Assembly (NCBI RefSeq): GCF_002807055.1
Contig: NZ_NIXN01000001.1
Span: 1,178,001-1,242,000 of the forward strand
DNA: 64,000 nucleotides
Source of the DNA: Confluentibacter citreus
GTDB taxonomy: Bacteria > Bacteroidota > Bacteroidia > Flavobacteriales > Flavobacteriaceae
Direction: 5' to 3'
Shown here: positions 34,351-43,044 of the stretch, one piece after another
How positions within the stretch are numbered: the first letter of the stretch is position 1
Layout: each line of letters begins with the position of its first letter
Translations under genes and position numbers: made by a program
The notes under the pieces: model-generated
The model's input: the letters and a program-made list of their open reading frames with translations, nothing else
Database searches by the model: none
What the model was told of the DNA's origin: nothing

Positions 34351-34926
34351 ATGAAGCCATTTTTGAAAGTCATTCAACTTTATAAAAACGAAGCCACGCT
34401 TGTAAAAAAAGCTGCGGAAAATAATCGTGAAGCACAAAAGGTGTTATTCGAAATGCATGCGCCTAAAATGCTAAGTGTTTGCAGATATTATATTACTGAT
34501 TTGCAATATGCAGAAGATGTGATGCTGAATGGATTTTTTAAAGTGTTCACCCATTTAAAAAGTTTTAAGAACGAGGGTAGTTTTGAAGGGTGGATAAGAC
34601 GGATTATGATTAGGGAAAGTATTTCGTTTTTAAGAAAGCAAAAGCAAGTGGAGTTTTTAATGGAAGACCTCAATTATGAAAATGATTACGACGATAGTAT
34701 AAATACAAATATTGAAGTAGCTGATATACAAAAACTTATAGACGACCTCCCGGAAGGCTATAAAATAGTATTTGTGATGTATGCGATAGAAGGGTACAAG
34801 CATCAAGAAATTGCAAGCATGCTAAATATTACCGAAAGCACATCAAAATCGCAATTATTTAAAGCTAGAAAATTATTGCAAGAAAAAATAAAAGAAATAA
34901 ATACCACTAGTTATGGCACCAAATAA
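34351..34926 (+). CDS. RNA polymerase sigma factor, ECF (sigma-70 family)
   Basis: A 191-aa group IV sigma factor. Region 2 includes YYITDLQYAEDVMLNGFFKVFTHLKSFKNEGSFEGWIRRI (core binding and -10 recognition) and region 4 includes DDLPEGYKIVFVMYAIEGYKHQEIASMLNITESTSKSQLFKARKLL (helix-turn-helix). It is followed, with a 14-bp overlap, by a membrane protein likely to be its anti-sigma partner. The stimulus is unknown. Confidence 0.92.
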   Translation: MKPFLKVIQLYKNEATLVKKAAENNREAQKVLFEMHAPKMLSVCRYYITDLQYAEDVMLNGFFKVFTHLKSFKNEGSFEGWIRRIMIRESISFLRKQKQVEFLMEDLNYENDYDDSINTNIEVADIQKLIDDLPEGYKIVFVMYAIEGYKHQEIASMLNITESTSKSQLFKARKLLQEKIKEINTTSYGTK

Positions 34927-35620
34927 ATTTGAACAACATATAAAGGACAAGTTAACCAACCGAACACTACAACCTTCGCCCGATGCTTGGAATACATTAT
35001 CTAAACGCTTAGATCACCAAACAGAAACACGTAAAAACAAACCTTACTGGTGGTTGGGTTTGGCAGCAAGTATTGTGGGTGTTTTATTGGTCACCACTTT
35101 ATTTAATAATAGGGATGCAGATATAGAAAGCAATCCTATAATAGTTGATAATCCTCAACCCATTAAAGACGTGCTGCAAGAAAACGTTGAACCGCAAGAT
35201 TTAATTAAAAAGAAGAAACCAATTATAACTGAACAAATAAATAAGAAGGAAGTTCTTATAGTTAATAATACCGACAACCAAACCACAGCCTTAACGAAAG
35301 AAACAGTTAAATCAGCAGAATTGGCAGTAAAGGAATTAACGTTTGAAGAACAGAAAATTCAAGATGTTGCTGCCCAAATACAACTATTAAAGGATAACAA
35401 AGGGGACGTATCCGATTCAGAAATTGATGCACTTTTATTAAAAGCGCAGAAAGAAATTAATTTAAATCAATTATATAGCAACAAAGGGTTGGTTGATGCC
35501 AAATCACTGCTTCAAGATGTGGAGGCAGATATAGATCAATCCTTTAGAAGCAAAGTTTTTGAAGCTTTAAAAGACAGTTTTGGCACAGTAAAATCGGCCG
35601 TTGCCAATCGAAATAATTAA
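34913..35620 (+). CDS. Probable membrane-bound anti-sigma factor
   Basis: A 235-aa protein with an N-terminal cytoplasmic part (1-44, LQPSPDAWNTLSKRLD, seen in flavobacterial anti-sigma-like proteins), one transmembrane helix (about 45-64, YWWLGLAASIVGVLLVTTLF) and a charged periplasmic part rich in Lys, Glu and Gln with likely coiled coil. No zinc anti-sigma motif is visible. The overlap with the ECF gene supports the assignment; the function is inferred from position. Confidence 0.65.
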   Translation: MAPNKFEQHIKDKLTNRTLQPSPDAWNTLSKRLDHQTETRKNKPYWWLGLAASIVGVLLVTTLFNNRDADIESNPIIVDNPQPIKDVLQENVEPQDLIKKKKPIITEQINKKEVLIVNNTDNQTTALTKETVKSAELAVKELTFEEQKIQDVAAQIQLLKDNKGDVSDSEIDALLLKAQKEINLNQLYSNKGLVDAKSLLQDVEADIDQSFRSKVFEALKDSFGTVKSAVANRNN

Positions 35621-35661
35621 AATCATCATCAATCATTAATCAAATCAAAAAACGAACAGTT

Positions 35662-36747
35662 ATGCAAACTATTACAAAACATTTAGTGCTATTAGCGCTG
35701 CTACTCAGCATGCAATTAATCCATGCCCAAGATACCATTCCCACAACCCATAATCAAAAAAATATTGAATTGTTGGAAAAAACTAAAGTAGATATTCAAG
35801 AAGAAGAAAAGCAGCGTTTAAAAATTGAAGTGGAAGCAATTAACATGAGACTTGATAATAAGGATATTACAATGCAAGAAGCTGAAAAACTGAAAATGGA
35901 TGCAGCAAAAAAAGCGGCTTTAAACATTGAAAATAGAATTGCCATTGTTGATAATAAAATAGCGCTTTTAGAAAGAAATCAAGAAATTTATGATGATGTT
36001 AGTGAAGATAAATTAACATTTAGAATAGGAGGAAGCGAAGGCGGTGAAAATAGCTTTTTTTACTTAGGAAAAGAAGAAAATGATAAACCTAGAATCAGAA
36101 AATATGATAGACGTACTGCAAGCGACTTCGTATTGGCATTTGGTTTTAATAATGCCATTGTAGAGGGGGAGAGCTTAAATGATTCGCCTTATAAATTTGG
36201 AGGGTCCCGTTTCTTTGAAATGGGCTGGGCTTGGAAAACACGTGTATTTGATCACGGCAATTTTATAAGGTTAAAATATGGCGTATCGCTTCAAATAAAC
36301 GGATTAAAGCCAACCGATAACCAGTATTTTGTTCAACAAGGCAATCAAACCGTTCTTGAAAATTTTCCTTATGAATTAAGGAAAGCAAAATTATCTGTTT
36401 CTAACTTGGTATTTCCTGTTCATTTGGAATTTGGTCCTTCCAAAAGAATAGAAAAGGATAATTATATGAGATATTCAACCGACAATAAGTTTAAAATAGG
36501 TTTGGGGGGCTATGGCGGATTTAATATAGGCACGCGACAAAAATTAAAATATGAAATAGATGGCGAGCGCACCAAGGAAAAGCAAAAAAGAGGCTTCAAC
36601 ACAACCAATTTAGTGTACGGTCTTAGTGGTTATATTGCTTTTGACGATACGGCATTATATGTTAAATACGATTTGTCACCTATTTTTAATGACCAAGCTA
36701 TAAAGCAAAATAATATTTCTATTGGCGTAAGGTTTGATATGGATTAA
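35662..36747 (+). CDS. Predicted outer-membrane beta-barrel protein with N-terminal coiled coil
   Basis: A 361-aa exported protein: signal peptide (about 1-23, ending IHAQ), a charged helical/coiled-coil segment (about 30-110), then an outer-membrane beta-barrel-like domain of about 250 residues with alternating strands ending in ISIGVRFDMD. It is the third gene after the ECF sigma and probable anti-sigma, so it is likely a target or sensor of that sigma system. Not otherwise recognised. Confidence 0.65.
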   Translation: MQTITKHLVLLALLLSMQLIHAQDTIPTTHNQKNIELLEKTKVDIQEEEKQRLKIEVEAINMRLDNKDITMQEAEKLKMDAAKKAALNIENRIAIVDNKIALLERNQEIYDDVSEDKLTFRIGGSEGGENSFFYLGKEENDKPRIRKYDRRTASDFVLAFGFNNAIVEGESLNDSPYKFGGSRFFEMGWAWKTRVFDHGNFIRLKYGVSLQINGLKPTDNQYFVQQGNQTVLENFPYELRKAKLSVSNLVFPVHLEFGPSKRIEKDNYMRYSTDNKFKIGLGGYGGFNIGTRQKLKYEIDGERTKEKQKRGFNTTNLVYGLSGYIAFDDTALYVKYDLSPIFNDQAIKQNNISIGVRFDMD

Positions 36748-36770
36748 ACCAAGAGGTGATTAAGGAACAA

Positions 36771-36806
36771 AAAAGCGTTGAAATAATATTTCAACGCTTT
36801 TTTTTA
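36771..36806 (+). terminator. Terminator after the ECF sigma operon
   Basis: AGCGTTGAAAT (36774-36784), loop AAT, ATTTCAACGCT (36788-36798), an 11-bp perfect stem with flanking A and T runs. It may act in both directions, since a minus-strand gene ends at 36831. Confidence 0.92.
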
Positions 36807-36830
36807 CTAAAAATAAATACCCTCCAAATT

Positions 36831-37205
36831 TTATGAAAAAAGAGGTTTGTACTTTTTGCTGTTGTTAATTAATAAGAAAATGTTTAAAAAGGCAACCACT
36901 ATGGCTGGCCAAAATTTGCTAATGTCATTATTGGTCATGTTGAAAATCAAGAACGACACACTTAAAGGAAATAAAACAATAACTATAAAAGGGGTCCATT
37001 TATTTATAACTAGAAGCAAGCCAATGATGATTTCAAAAATGTACAAGTAAGGTAAATATATGGCAACGGCATCAATAAAATACATGGAATCTTCGGGCAT
37101 CTGCCCATAAGATGTTGGTAAAAAATGTAAAAATTGGTTTAAGGCATATACAATTAGAAATAAACCTAAAACAATTCGTGCCCATTTAAAAACATTAGAA
37201 TTCAT
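36831..37205 (-). CDS. DoxX-like small membrane protein
   Basis: A 124-aa protein with four predicted membrane helices: VFKWARIVLGLFLIVYALNQF, the AIYLPYLYIFEIIIGLLLVI segment, the FIVIVLFPLSVSFLIF segment and a last one near WPAIVVAFLNIFLLI. The pattern fits the DoxX/DoxD superfamily. No function can be named. It sits alone between two operons. Confidence 0.65.
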   Translation of the reverse strand: MNSNVFKWARIVLGLFLIVYALNQFLHFLPTSYGQMPEDSMYFIDAVAIYLPYLYIFEIIIGLLLVINKWTPFIVIVLFPLSVSFLIFNMTNNDISKFWPAIVVAFLNIFLLINNSKKYKPLFS

Positions 37206-37307
37206 AATATCATGATTAGTTGGTTAATCATTCGAAGATATTAGGATTCCGTAAAATAAAATATGACGAATGTCATATACCCAAAAAAGCCAATTAAATT
37301 TTAGTTC

Positions 37308-37541
37308 TTAAACATAAACTTGACCTCTATGTGGTTTTAAAGTATCTCTAACAGGCTTCATTTGATCTTCATTTACAACTAAAAAAGCAATGGTATGCAT
37401 ATCACTTAAGGTTTCTATGCCGGTAATGGTTATGTCTAATTTTTCAATAATAATATAGTCTTTTAAATGGATTTCATGATGCTGTGCAATTTTGTAGGCA
37501 TCTGGCCCATGAAAATCCCAAATAAGTTTTAGTTTGCGCAT
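37308..37541 (-). CDS. Conserved small protein, 77 aa, unknown function
   Basis: Starts at ATG 37541 (MRKLKLIWDFHGPDAYKIAQHHEIHL) and ends KPHRGQVYV. A longer reading frame to 37757 crosses the promoter of the next gene and is rejected. His-rich N-terminal half (HGPDA, QHHEIHL) and a ferredoxin-like alpha-beta pattern are suggested; the protein resembles short conserved flavobacterial proteins but no family can be named with confidence. Confidence 0.6.
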   Translation of the reverse strand: MRKLKLIWDFHGPDAYKIAQHHEIHLKDYIIIEKLDITITGIETLSDMHTIAFLVVNEDQMKPVRDTLKPHRGQVYV

Positions 37542-37625
37542 TATTTTATTGTTTATTGAACAAATATACGGCTTCATTTTTATTGGGTATTTTATAATAC
37601 TAGAAAAGCTTTTTAAACGTTTGTT

Positions 37626-37640
37626 AATGCAACTTGCATT
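37626..37640. promoter_or_regulatory. Palindrome overlapping the -33 element of the SurA-like operon promoter
   Basis: AATGCAA-C-TTGCATT is a perfect 7-bp inverted repeat around one base. Its right arm contains the TTG used as -33 element (37634-37636). It is a good candidate for a repressor or activator site. Confidence 0.5.
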
Positions 37641-37663
37641 ATAGGTTAATATTAGTATTTTTG
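37634..37663 (+). promoter_or_regulatory. Candidate promoter of the SurA-like / MoxR operon
   Basis: TTG (37634-37636) and TATTTTTG (37656-37663) with 19 nt between, a strong match to the Bacteroidetes consensus. Transcription would begin about 20 nt before the ATG at 37691. Confidence 0.7.
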
Positions 37664-37690
37664 TTGCTACTATAAAATTTAAAAGATTAC

Positions 37691-39646
37691 ATGAAGTTGA
37701 AGTGTTTTTCTGTTTTTTTATTGACATTTTTTTTGTTAGATGGTCAAGCGCAATCAAAAAGCAAAGACGTTCTCTTTACAGTTGACGGAGATTCTATTTA
37801 CACATCAGAATTTATTAGGGTTTATAATAAGAATTTGGATTTGGTTCAAGATGAATCGCAAAAAGATGTTGATGAATATTTAAATATGTTCATTAATTAT
37901 AAGTTGAAACTTAAGGAAGCCAAATCGTTAGGCTTTGATAGAAAGCCATCTTACATTAGAGAATTAGGTACTTATAAAAAACAACTTGCTCAAAATTTTA
38001 TTACCGATAGTGAAGTAACAGAAGCGCTGGTTGAAGAAGCTTACGATAGGGTTTTAAATGAAGTGAAGGCATCACATATATTGGTAAGAGTAGACCAAAA
38101 TGCCAATGCGCAGGATACTTTGGATGCCTATAACACCATTTTGAAATTTCGGGATCGTGCAGTAAAGCAAGGGTTCGAAACCGTTAGATTAGAAACGCAT
38201 AATGGACAAACTGTTTTCGGGGAAGATTTGGGGTATTTTTCAGGGTTTAAAATGGTTTATCCGTTTGAAACAGCTGCATACAATACTAAAATGGGCGAGA
38301 TATCACAACCATTTAGAACCCAATTTGGATACCATATTGTTTATGTGAAAGACAAACGAAAATCTAGAGGAGAACGCACGGTAGCACATATTATGGTAGT
38401 TGATAAAAAAGCAGATTCCATAGCGAGTAGTTCAGAAATGAGAATTCAGGATATTTATAAAAAATTGAATCAAGGAGAGAATTTTGAAGCATTGGCAAAA
38501 CAATTTTCCAATGATACAAATTCTGCTTCAAAAGGCGGATTGTTGTCGCCTTTCACTTCAGGTCAATTAAGTTCTCAAGAATTTGAAGATGTCGCTTTTG
38601 CACTGGAAAATATAGGGGATGTATCTAAACCATTTAAAAGTAATTTTGGTTGGCACATTGTCAAGCTTTATGGTAAAAAACCCGTAGAGCCTTTTCAAAA
38701 TTTAAAAGCTCAATTAGAAGACCAAGTAAAGCGTGACGACCGTTCTAAAATTATTGATAAAGCCTTGTATGACAAACTAAAGGCCAAATATGGTGTTAAC
38801 AATCATCAGCCCGCTTTAGCTTATTTTGCATCACTTTTAAATGAAAACTATTTTAAGCGTTCATGGCAATTGCCCATTGAATTTGAAAGTGATAAAACGC
38901 TTTTCAAAATTAATGATAAACGCTTTTTGTATAAAGATTTTGGAAATTATTTGGTTAATAACCAGAGTAATGTGTCAGTAAAAGAAACCTATACCGATAT
39001 AGTTACAAAAGCCTATGATTCTTTTTTAAATACTAGTTTGACACAATACCAAGAAGCCAATTTGGAAAATGAAAGTGTAGACTTTGCGAATATTGTTAAC
39101 GAATATCGAGATGGTTTACTATTGTTTGATTTGATGGAAAATGTCATTTGGAATAACACAACGTCTGATTCATTAGAGATTCAAAAATATTATGGAAACC
39201 ATAAAGAAAATTATTTTTTCCCTGAGCGCATAGATGCCATTGTCGCCTCATCAGCTAAACAAAACACCATAAAAAGAGTGTCTAAATTATTGGCTACAAA
39301 TATGGGTTTAGACGAGATAAAAAAACTTGTAAATAACAATGAGGAAGTTCAAGTGCTTTTTACATCAGATGTTATGGACGCTAACCATCAGGTTCTTCCA
39401 GATAATTTTGACTTTAAAAAAGGCGTTTCCAAAGTATACAAGCATCATGATGCTTTTGTGGTAGTGCAGGTAAAAGATGTTATGCCTAAAAAATTAAAAA
39501 CATTTGAAGAGGCTAGAGGTGAAGTTATTTCAGATTATCAGGTTGTTAAAGAAAACAAATGGCTTGAAGGTCTAAAAACAAAATATAAAGTGGAAGTGAA
39601 TCAAGAATCACTAACTAAAGTAAAAACTCAAATTAAGAACCAGTAA
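37691..39646 (+). CDS. Periplasmic peptidyl-prolyl isomerase (SurA/PpiC type) with two parvulin domains
   Basis: A 651-aa exported foldase: signal peptide (about 1-21, ending GQAQ), helical chaperone segment (about 30-115), parvulin domain 1 (about 118-225: VKASHILVR, DLGYFSGFKMVYPFE, FGYHIVYV) and domain 2 (about 228-330: VAHIMV, ASKGGLLSPFTSGQLSSQEFEDVAF, FGWHIVKL), then about 320 residues without a clear domain. Likely role is outer-membrane protein folding. The stop is adjacent to the GTG start of the next gene. Confidence 0.9.
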   Translation: MKLKCFSVFLLTFFLLDGQAQSKSKDVLFTVDGDSIYTSEFIRVYNKNLDLVQDESQKDVDEYLNMFINYKLKLKEAKSLGFDRKPSYIRELGTYKKQLAQNFITDSEVTEALVEEAYDRVLNEVKASHILVRVDQNANAQDTLDAYNTILKFRDRAVKQGFETVRLETHNGQTVFGEDLGYFSGFKMVYPFETAAYNTKMGEISQPFRTQFGYHIVYVKDKRKSRGERTVAHIMVVDKKADSIASSSEMRIQDIYKKLNQGENFEALAKQFSNDTNSASKGGLLSPFTSGQLSSQEFEDVAFALENIGDVSKPFKSNFGWHIVKLYGKKPVEPFQNLKAQLEDQVKRDDRSKIIDKALYDKLKAKYGVNNHQPALAYFASLLNENYFKRSWQLPIEFESDKTLFKINDKRFLYKDFGNYLVNNQSNVSVKETYTDIVTKAYDSFLNTSLTQYQEANLENESVDFANIVNEYRDGLLLFDLMENVIWNNTTSDSLEIQKYYGNHKENYFFPERIDAIVASSAKQNTIKRVSKLLATNMGLDEIKKLVNNNEEVQVLFTSDVMDANHQVLPDNFDFKKGVSKVYKHHDAFVVVQVKDVMPKKLKTFEEARGEVISDYQVVKENKWLEGLKTKYKVEVNQESLTKVKTQIKNQ

Positions 39647-40492
39647 GTGCGTTTTAGAATAGTCATCATATTTATATTAGTTACATCATGTCATTTTTTT
39701 AAAAAAGTAGATGATAGAGTCGCTGTTGCGCGGGTTAATGACACATATCTATATTACGATGACATAAAAGATTTAGTGTCTGAAGGTACCAATAAAGAAG
39801 ATAGCATTCTTTTAGTTCAAAATTTTATTAATAGATGGGCTACACAGCAATTGTTTGTAGATGGTGCCTTGCGCAATTTAAGCGAAGAAAAACAAGTGGC
39901 GTTTGATAAACTGGTAGTACAATATAAACACGATTTATATACTAAAGCCTATATTGAAGCATTGGTAAAAAGAAGCATCGATACCAGTGTAACAACTGCA
40001 GAAGCCGAAGTATATTATAATTTAAATAAGGAGGTTTTTAAATTAAATGAAGAGCTTCTTAAATTGAGATATATTCATGTGCATGAAAATATTATTAATT
40101 ATAAAAATATTGAACAAAAGTTTAAACGTTTTAATACAGCAGATAGAAAAGAACTGGATTCCTTATCCATTCAATTTAAATCCTATTCATTAAAGGATTC
40201 TATTTGGGTTAAAGCAAGTCAGGTAGTTGATAAAATTCCAGTAATTACATCCGAAAACAGAGATGAATTGTTAAAAAAATCTAATTTTATAGAGCTCAAA
40301 GATTCATTAGGAGTATATTTGGTGCAAATAAATGATGTATTATTACGTAATGATACAGCTCCTTTAGAATACGTAAAACCTACTATCGACCAAATCGTTA
40401 TTAATAAAAGGAAACTGGAAATAATTAGGGAATTAGAAAAGGACATAACCAAAGATGCCATTAAAAATAAACAATTTGAAATTTATAATTAA
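39647..40492 (+). CDS. SurA-N-like lipoprotein
   Basis: A 281-aa protein with a GTG start directly after the previous TAA. The signal peptide ends in the lipobox LVTSC (Cys15). The remainder resembles the helical N-terminal and linker parts of SurA-type proteins (VARVNDTYLYYDDIKDLVSEG ... SILLVQNFINRWATQQL), but no typical parvulin domain is visible. Probably a periplasmic chaperone-like partner of its neighbours. Its last 38 bp overlap the next gene if that gene starts at 40455. Confidence 0.7.
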   Translation: MRFRIVIIFILVTSCHFFKKVDDRVAVARVNDTYLYYDDIKDLVSEGTNKEDSILLVQNFINRWATQQLFVDGALRNLSEEKQVAFDKLVVQYKHDLYTKAYIEALVKRSIDTSVTTAEAEVYYNLNKEVFKLNEELLKLRYIHVHENIINYKNIEQKFKRFNTADRKELDSLSIQFKSYSLKDSIWVKASQVVDKIPVITSENRDELLKKSNFIELKDSLGVYLVQINDVLLRNDTAPLEYVKPTIDQIVINKRKLEIIRELEKDITKDAIKNKQFEIYN

Positions 40493-41915
40493 TTTGAAAC
40501 ATATAGTCACATTAAGTTTAACATTGTTATTGATAAATGTTATAACTGCCCAGGAAATTATTGAAGATGAAAAGGTTGAAACGCCTACTGAAGTAAAAGT
40601 AGATTCTATAGAAGCATTCAAACCTCGTAAAGTAGATGGTGTTGCAGCCGTGGTGGGCGATTTTATTGTATTAGAATCTGATATCCCAAAAGAAAGACAG
40701 CAGTTAATTGCCTCGGGAGCTAATTTAGATGATGTAACAGATTGCCAGCTATTTGGGCGAATGCTAGAATCAAAACTATACGCACACCATGCCATTCAGG
40801 ATAGTATTATTGTTTCTGATGCTGAGGTGAAAGGGGAGGCAGATTATGTGATAGACCAATTTCTTCAAGAGATGAACGGTTCTATGGAACGTCTAGTAGC
40901 ATTTTATAGAAAAGAGAATGAAAAAAGTCTTAGGGACGAAATGTTTGAATCAATAAAAAACAACAAGCTTTCTGCGAGAATGCAGGAGAAGATTGTTGAA
41001 GAGGTTGAAATAACCCCTGAGGAAGTAAGACAGTTTTTTAATAAAATCCCAAAAGAACAACGACCAACATTTGGAACGGAGTTGAAAGTTGCCGAAATAG
41101 TTGTAGACCCTAAAGTGTCTGTAGAAGACAAACAAAAAATAATAGACCGTTTAAACGAGTTTAAGAGAGATGTTATTGAAAATGGGGCTAGTTTCCGTAC
41201 TAAAGCAGTACTATATTCTGATGATAAAGAGTCTGGTCGGGCGGGCGGTAGTGTTGGCACAATGCACAGGGATAAGCCAAAAATGGTTAAAGAATTTAGA
41301 GATGTTGCTTTTTCTATGCGAGAGGGAGATATTTCAGATCCTTTTGAAACAGATTTCGGTTTCCACATCATTAAAGTGGAGAAAATAAGAGGGAAAGAGT
41401 ATGACGTGAGCCATATTTTGCTGATTCCAAAGGTGTCTGATGAAGCTCTAAAAGAAGCTAAAGAACGCATTGATAAAATAAGGCAGAAAATTGTTGCTGG
41501 AGAGCTTACGTTTGCTGAAGCTGCAAAAGAATCTAGCGATAGAAAAGAAACTAGGGGAGATGGCGGACAAATGATTAATCCGAAAACCCAAGATTATAAA
41601 TTTGAATTGACCAAAATGGATACTGAATTGTACACACAAATTCAAAATTTAAAAGATAATGAGGTCAGTCCTGTTGTGACAGAAACGGAAAGAACAGGTA
41701 AAGTAAAGTTTAAAATTTTAACGGTTACAGGTAGAATTGATGATCATGAAGCAGATTATGCAACTGATTATTTAAAAATTAAAGAATTGGCTCTTAATGA
41801 AAAGCAGATAAAAACGATTGAAGAGTGGCAAGAAGAAAAAATAATGGATACCTATATTAAGATTGGTGAAGCCTATAAAGACTGTGATTTTTCTAGTAAT
41901 TGGTTAAAAAAATAA
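40455..41915 (+). CDS. Peptidyl-prolyl isomerase SurA homolog
   Basis: A 486-aa exported protein, with signal-type segment LKHIVTLSLTLLLINVITAQ, SurA N-terminal domain (about 60-180: VDGVAAVVGDFIVLESDI) and two parvulin domains (about 195-300 and 310-420: AGGSVGTMHRDKPKMVKEF, FGFHIIKVEK, YDVSHILLIP). ATG 40455 overlaps the upstream gene by 38 bp; a TTG at 40494, one base after the upstream stop, would give a more typical short signal peptide. The true start is undecided. Confidence 0.9.
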   Translation: MPLKINNLKFIINLKHIVTLSLTLLLINVITAQEIIEDEKVETPTEVKVDSIEAFKPRKVDGVAAVVGDFIVLESDIPKERQQLIASGANLDDVTDCQLFGRMLESKLYAHHAIQDSIIVSDAEVKGEADYVIDQFLQEMNGSMERLVAFYRKENEKSLRDEMFESIKNNKLSARMQEKIVEEVEITPEEVRQFFNKIPKEQRPTFGTELKVAEIVVDPKVSVEDKQKIIDRLNEFKRDVIENGASFRTKAVLYSDDKESGRAGGSVGTMHRDKPKMVKEFRDVAFSMREGDISDPFETDFGFHIIKVEKIRGKEYDVSHILLIPKVSDEALKEAKERIDKIRQKIVAGELTFAEAAKESSDRKETRGDGGQMINPKTQDYKFELTKMDTELYTQIQNLKDNEVSPVVTETERTGKVKFKILTVTGRIDDHEADYATDYLKIKELALNEKQIKTIEEWQEEKIMDTYIKIGEAYKDCDFSSNWLKK

Positions 41916-41919
41916 ATAT

Positions 41920-42873
41920 ATGTCCGACGTCGCTGCCGTAAAGCAATTTGTAGAAAAATATAAAGAACTTAAGAAGGAGATAGCCAAAGTTATCATTGGT
42001 CAAGACGACGTAGTAAACCAAATTTTAATTTCTGTTTTTTCTGGTGGTCACTCATTGCTTATAGGTGTTCCGGGATTGGCTAAAACTTTAATGGTTAACA
42101 CTATAGCCCAAGCATTGGGATTGGATTTTAAACGCATTCAATTCACGCCCGATTTAATGCCCAGTGATATTTTAGGGAGTGAAATACTTGATGAAGACAG
42201 GCATTTCAAATTTATTAAAGGTCCTATTTTCGCCAACATTATATTGGCAGACGAGATCAATAGAACGCCTCCAAAAACCCAAGCAGCTCTACTGGAAGCC
42301 ATGCAAGAGCGCTCCGTTACCGTAGCTGGACATAATTACAAATTGAGTTTGCCTTATTTTGTATTGGCAACGCAAAATCCCATAGAGCAAGAAGGAACCT
42401 ATCCGTTGCCAGAAGCTCAGTTAGATCGTTTTATGTTTGCTATTAATTTAGATTACCCTTCTTTTGAAGAAGAAGTTCAAGTGGTAAAAACAACCACAAA
42501 CGATGAGCCATCAAAAGTAAACGCCTTATTTTCGGCAGATGAGATCGTAGAGTATCAGCATTTAATGCGTCGTATTCCTGTGCCAGACAATGTGATTGAA
42601 TATGCCGTAACGATGGTTGGAAAAACAAGACCCAATACGAACGCTGCCACCGCTTTAGTAAAAACGTATGTTGATTGGGGCGCGGGTCCAAGAGCATCTC
42701 AAAACCTTATTTTAGCAGCCAAAACCCATGCGGCCATTCATGGTAAATTTTCACCAGATATGGAGAATGTGCAAGCTGTTGCTCATAGTATTCTAAGACA
42801 CAGAATCATTAAAAACTACAAAGCTGAAGCAGAAGGTATTTCTGAAGAACAAATTATAAAGAGTTTGTTTTAA
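41920..42873 (+). CDS. MoxR-family AAA+ ATPase
   Basis: A 317-aa AAA+ chaperone-like ATPase: Walker A GVPGLAKT (49-56), Walker B and sensor region IILADEINRTPPKTQAALLEAMQE, LATQNPIEQEGTYPLPEAQLDRFMF, and the C-terminal lid domain. MoxR proteins usually work with VWA-domain partners, which are not adjacent here. It starts 4 bp after the SurA homolog and ends the operon. Confidence 0.93.
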   Translation: MSDVAAVKQFVEKYKELKKEIAKVIIGQDDVVNQILISVFSGGHSLLIGVPGLAKTLMVNTIAQALGLDFKRIQFTPDLMPSDILGSEILDEDRHFKFIKGPIFANIILADEINRTPPKTQAALLEAMQERSVTVAGHNYKLSLPYFVLATQNPIEQEGTYPLPEAQLDRFMFAINLDYPSFEEEVQVVKTTTNDEPSKVNALFSADEIVEYQHLMRRIPVPDNVIEYAVTMVGKTRPNTNAATALVKTYVDWGAGPRASQNLILAAKTHAAIHGKFSPDMENVQAVAHSILRHRIIKNYKAEAEGISEEQIIKSLF

Positions 42874-42913
42874 ACTATCATCATTTTTCATCAAAAAAAA
42901 TGTTAAAAATTTA

Positions 42914-42955
42914 ATCATATTAATTTATTATGTGACTATAGTAAATTAATATGAT
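42914..42955. other. 14-bp perfect inverted repeat upstream of aconitase
   Basis: ATCATATTAATTTA (42914-42927) and TAAATTAATATGAT (42942-42955) are exact reverse complements with a 14-nt spacer. No T-run follows. It is about 90 bp before the acn start and 40 bp after the moxR stop, so it may be an operator or a bidirectional 3' end structure. Confidence 0.5.
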
Positions 42956-43003
42956 AGCTGTTTGTATTGATGGGTTTATTTTTAAAACTTTACATTAATT
43001 TTG

Positions 43004-43022
43004 TAATTTGCAACATTAAAAA
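43004..43022 (+). promoter_or_regulatory. Weak candidate -7 region and initiator for acn
   Basis: TAATTTGC (43004-43011) resembles TAnnTTTG with one base fewer. It is followed by CAACATTAAAAA, part of a 15-nt block (TTGCAACATTAAAAA, 43008-43022) that is repeated exactly at 54507-54521 upstream of the HTCS gene. Confidence 0.35.
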
Positions 43023-43044
43023 CTGAAATAAATTATATAGAATT

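Noticed and set aside
37542-37757. N-terminal extension of the 77-aa minus-strand protein
   Set aside because: It would run through the promoter and palindrome of the SurA-like operon and into its coding region; ATG 37541 gives a compact protein.
39640-40500. Possible frameshift splitting one SurA-like gene into the 39647 and 40455 frames
   Set aside because: The middle protein has its own lipobox and N-terminal SurA-like region, and the 40455 protein is a full SurA homolog with its own signal sequence, so these are separate genes.
40904-41470. 188-aa minus-strand reading frame within the SurA homolog
   Set aside because: Shadow of a gene with clear parvulin motifs; Ser-rich composition typical of antisense frames.
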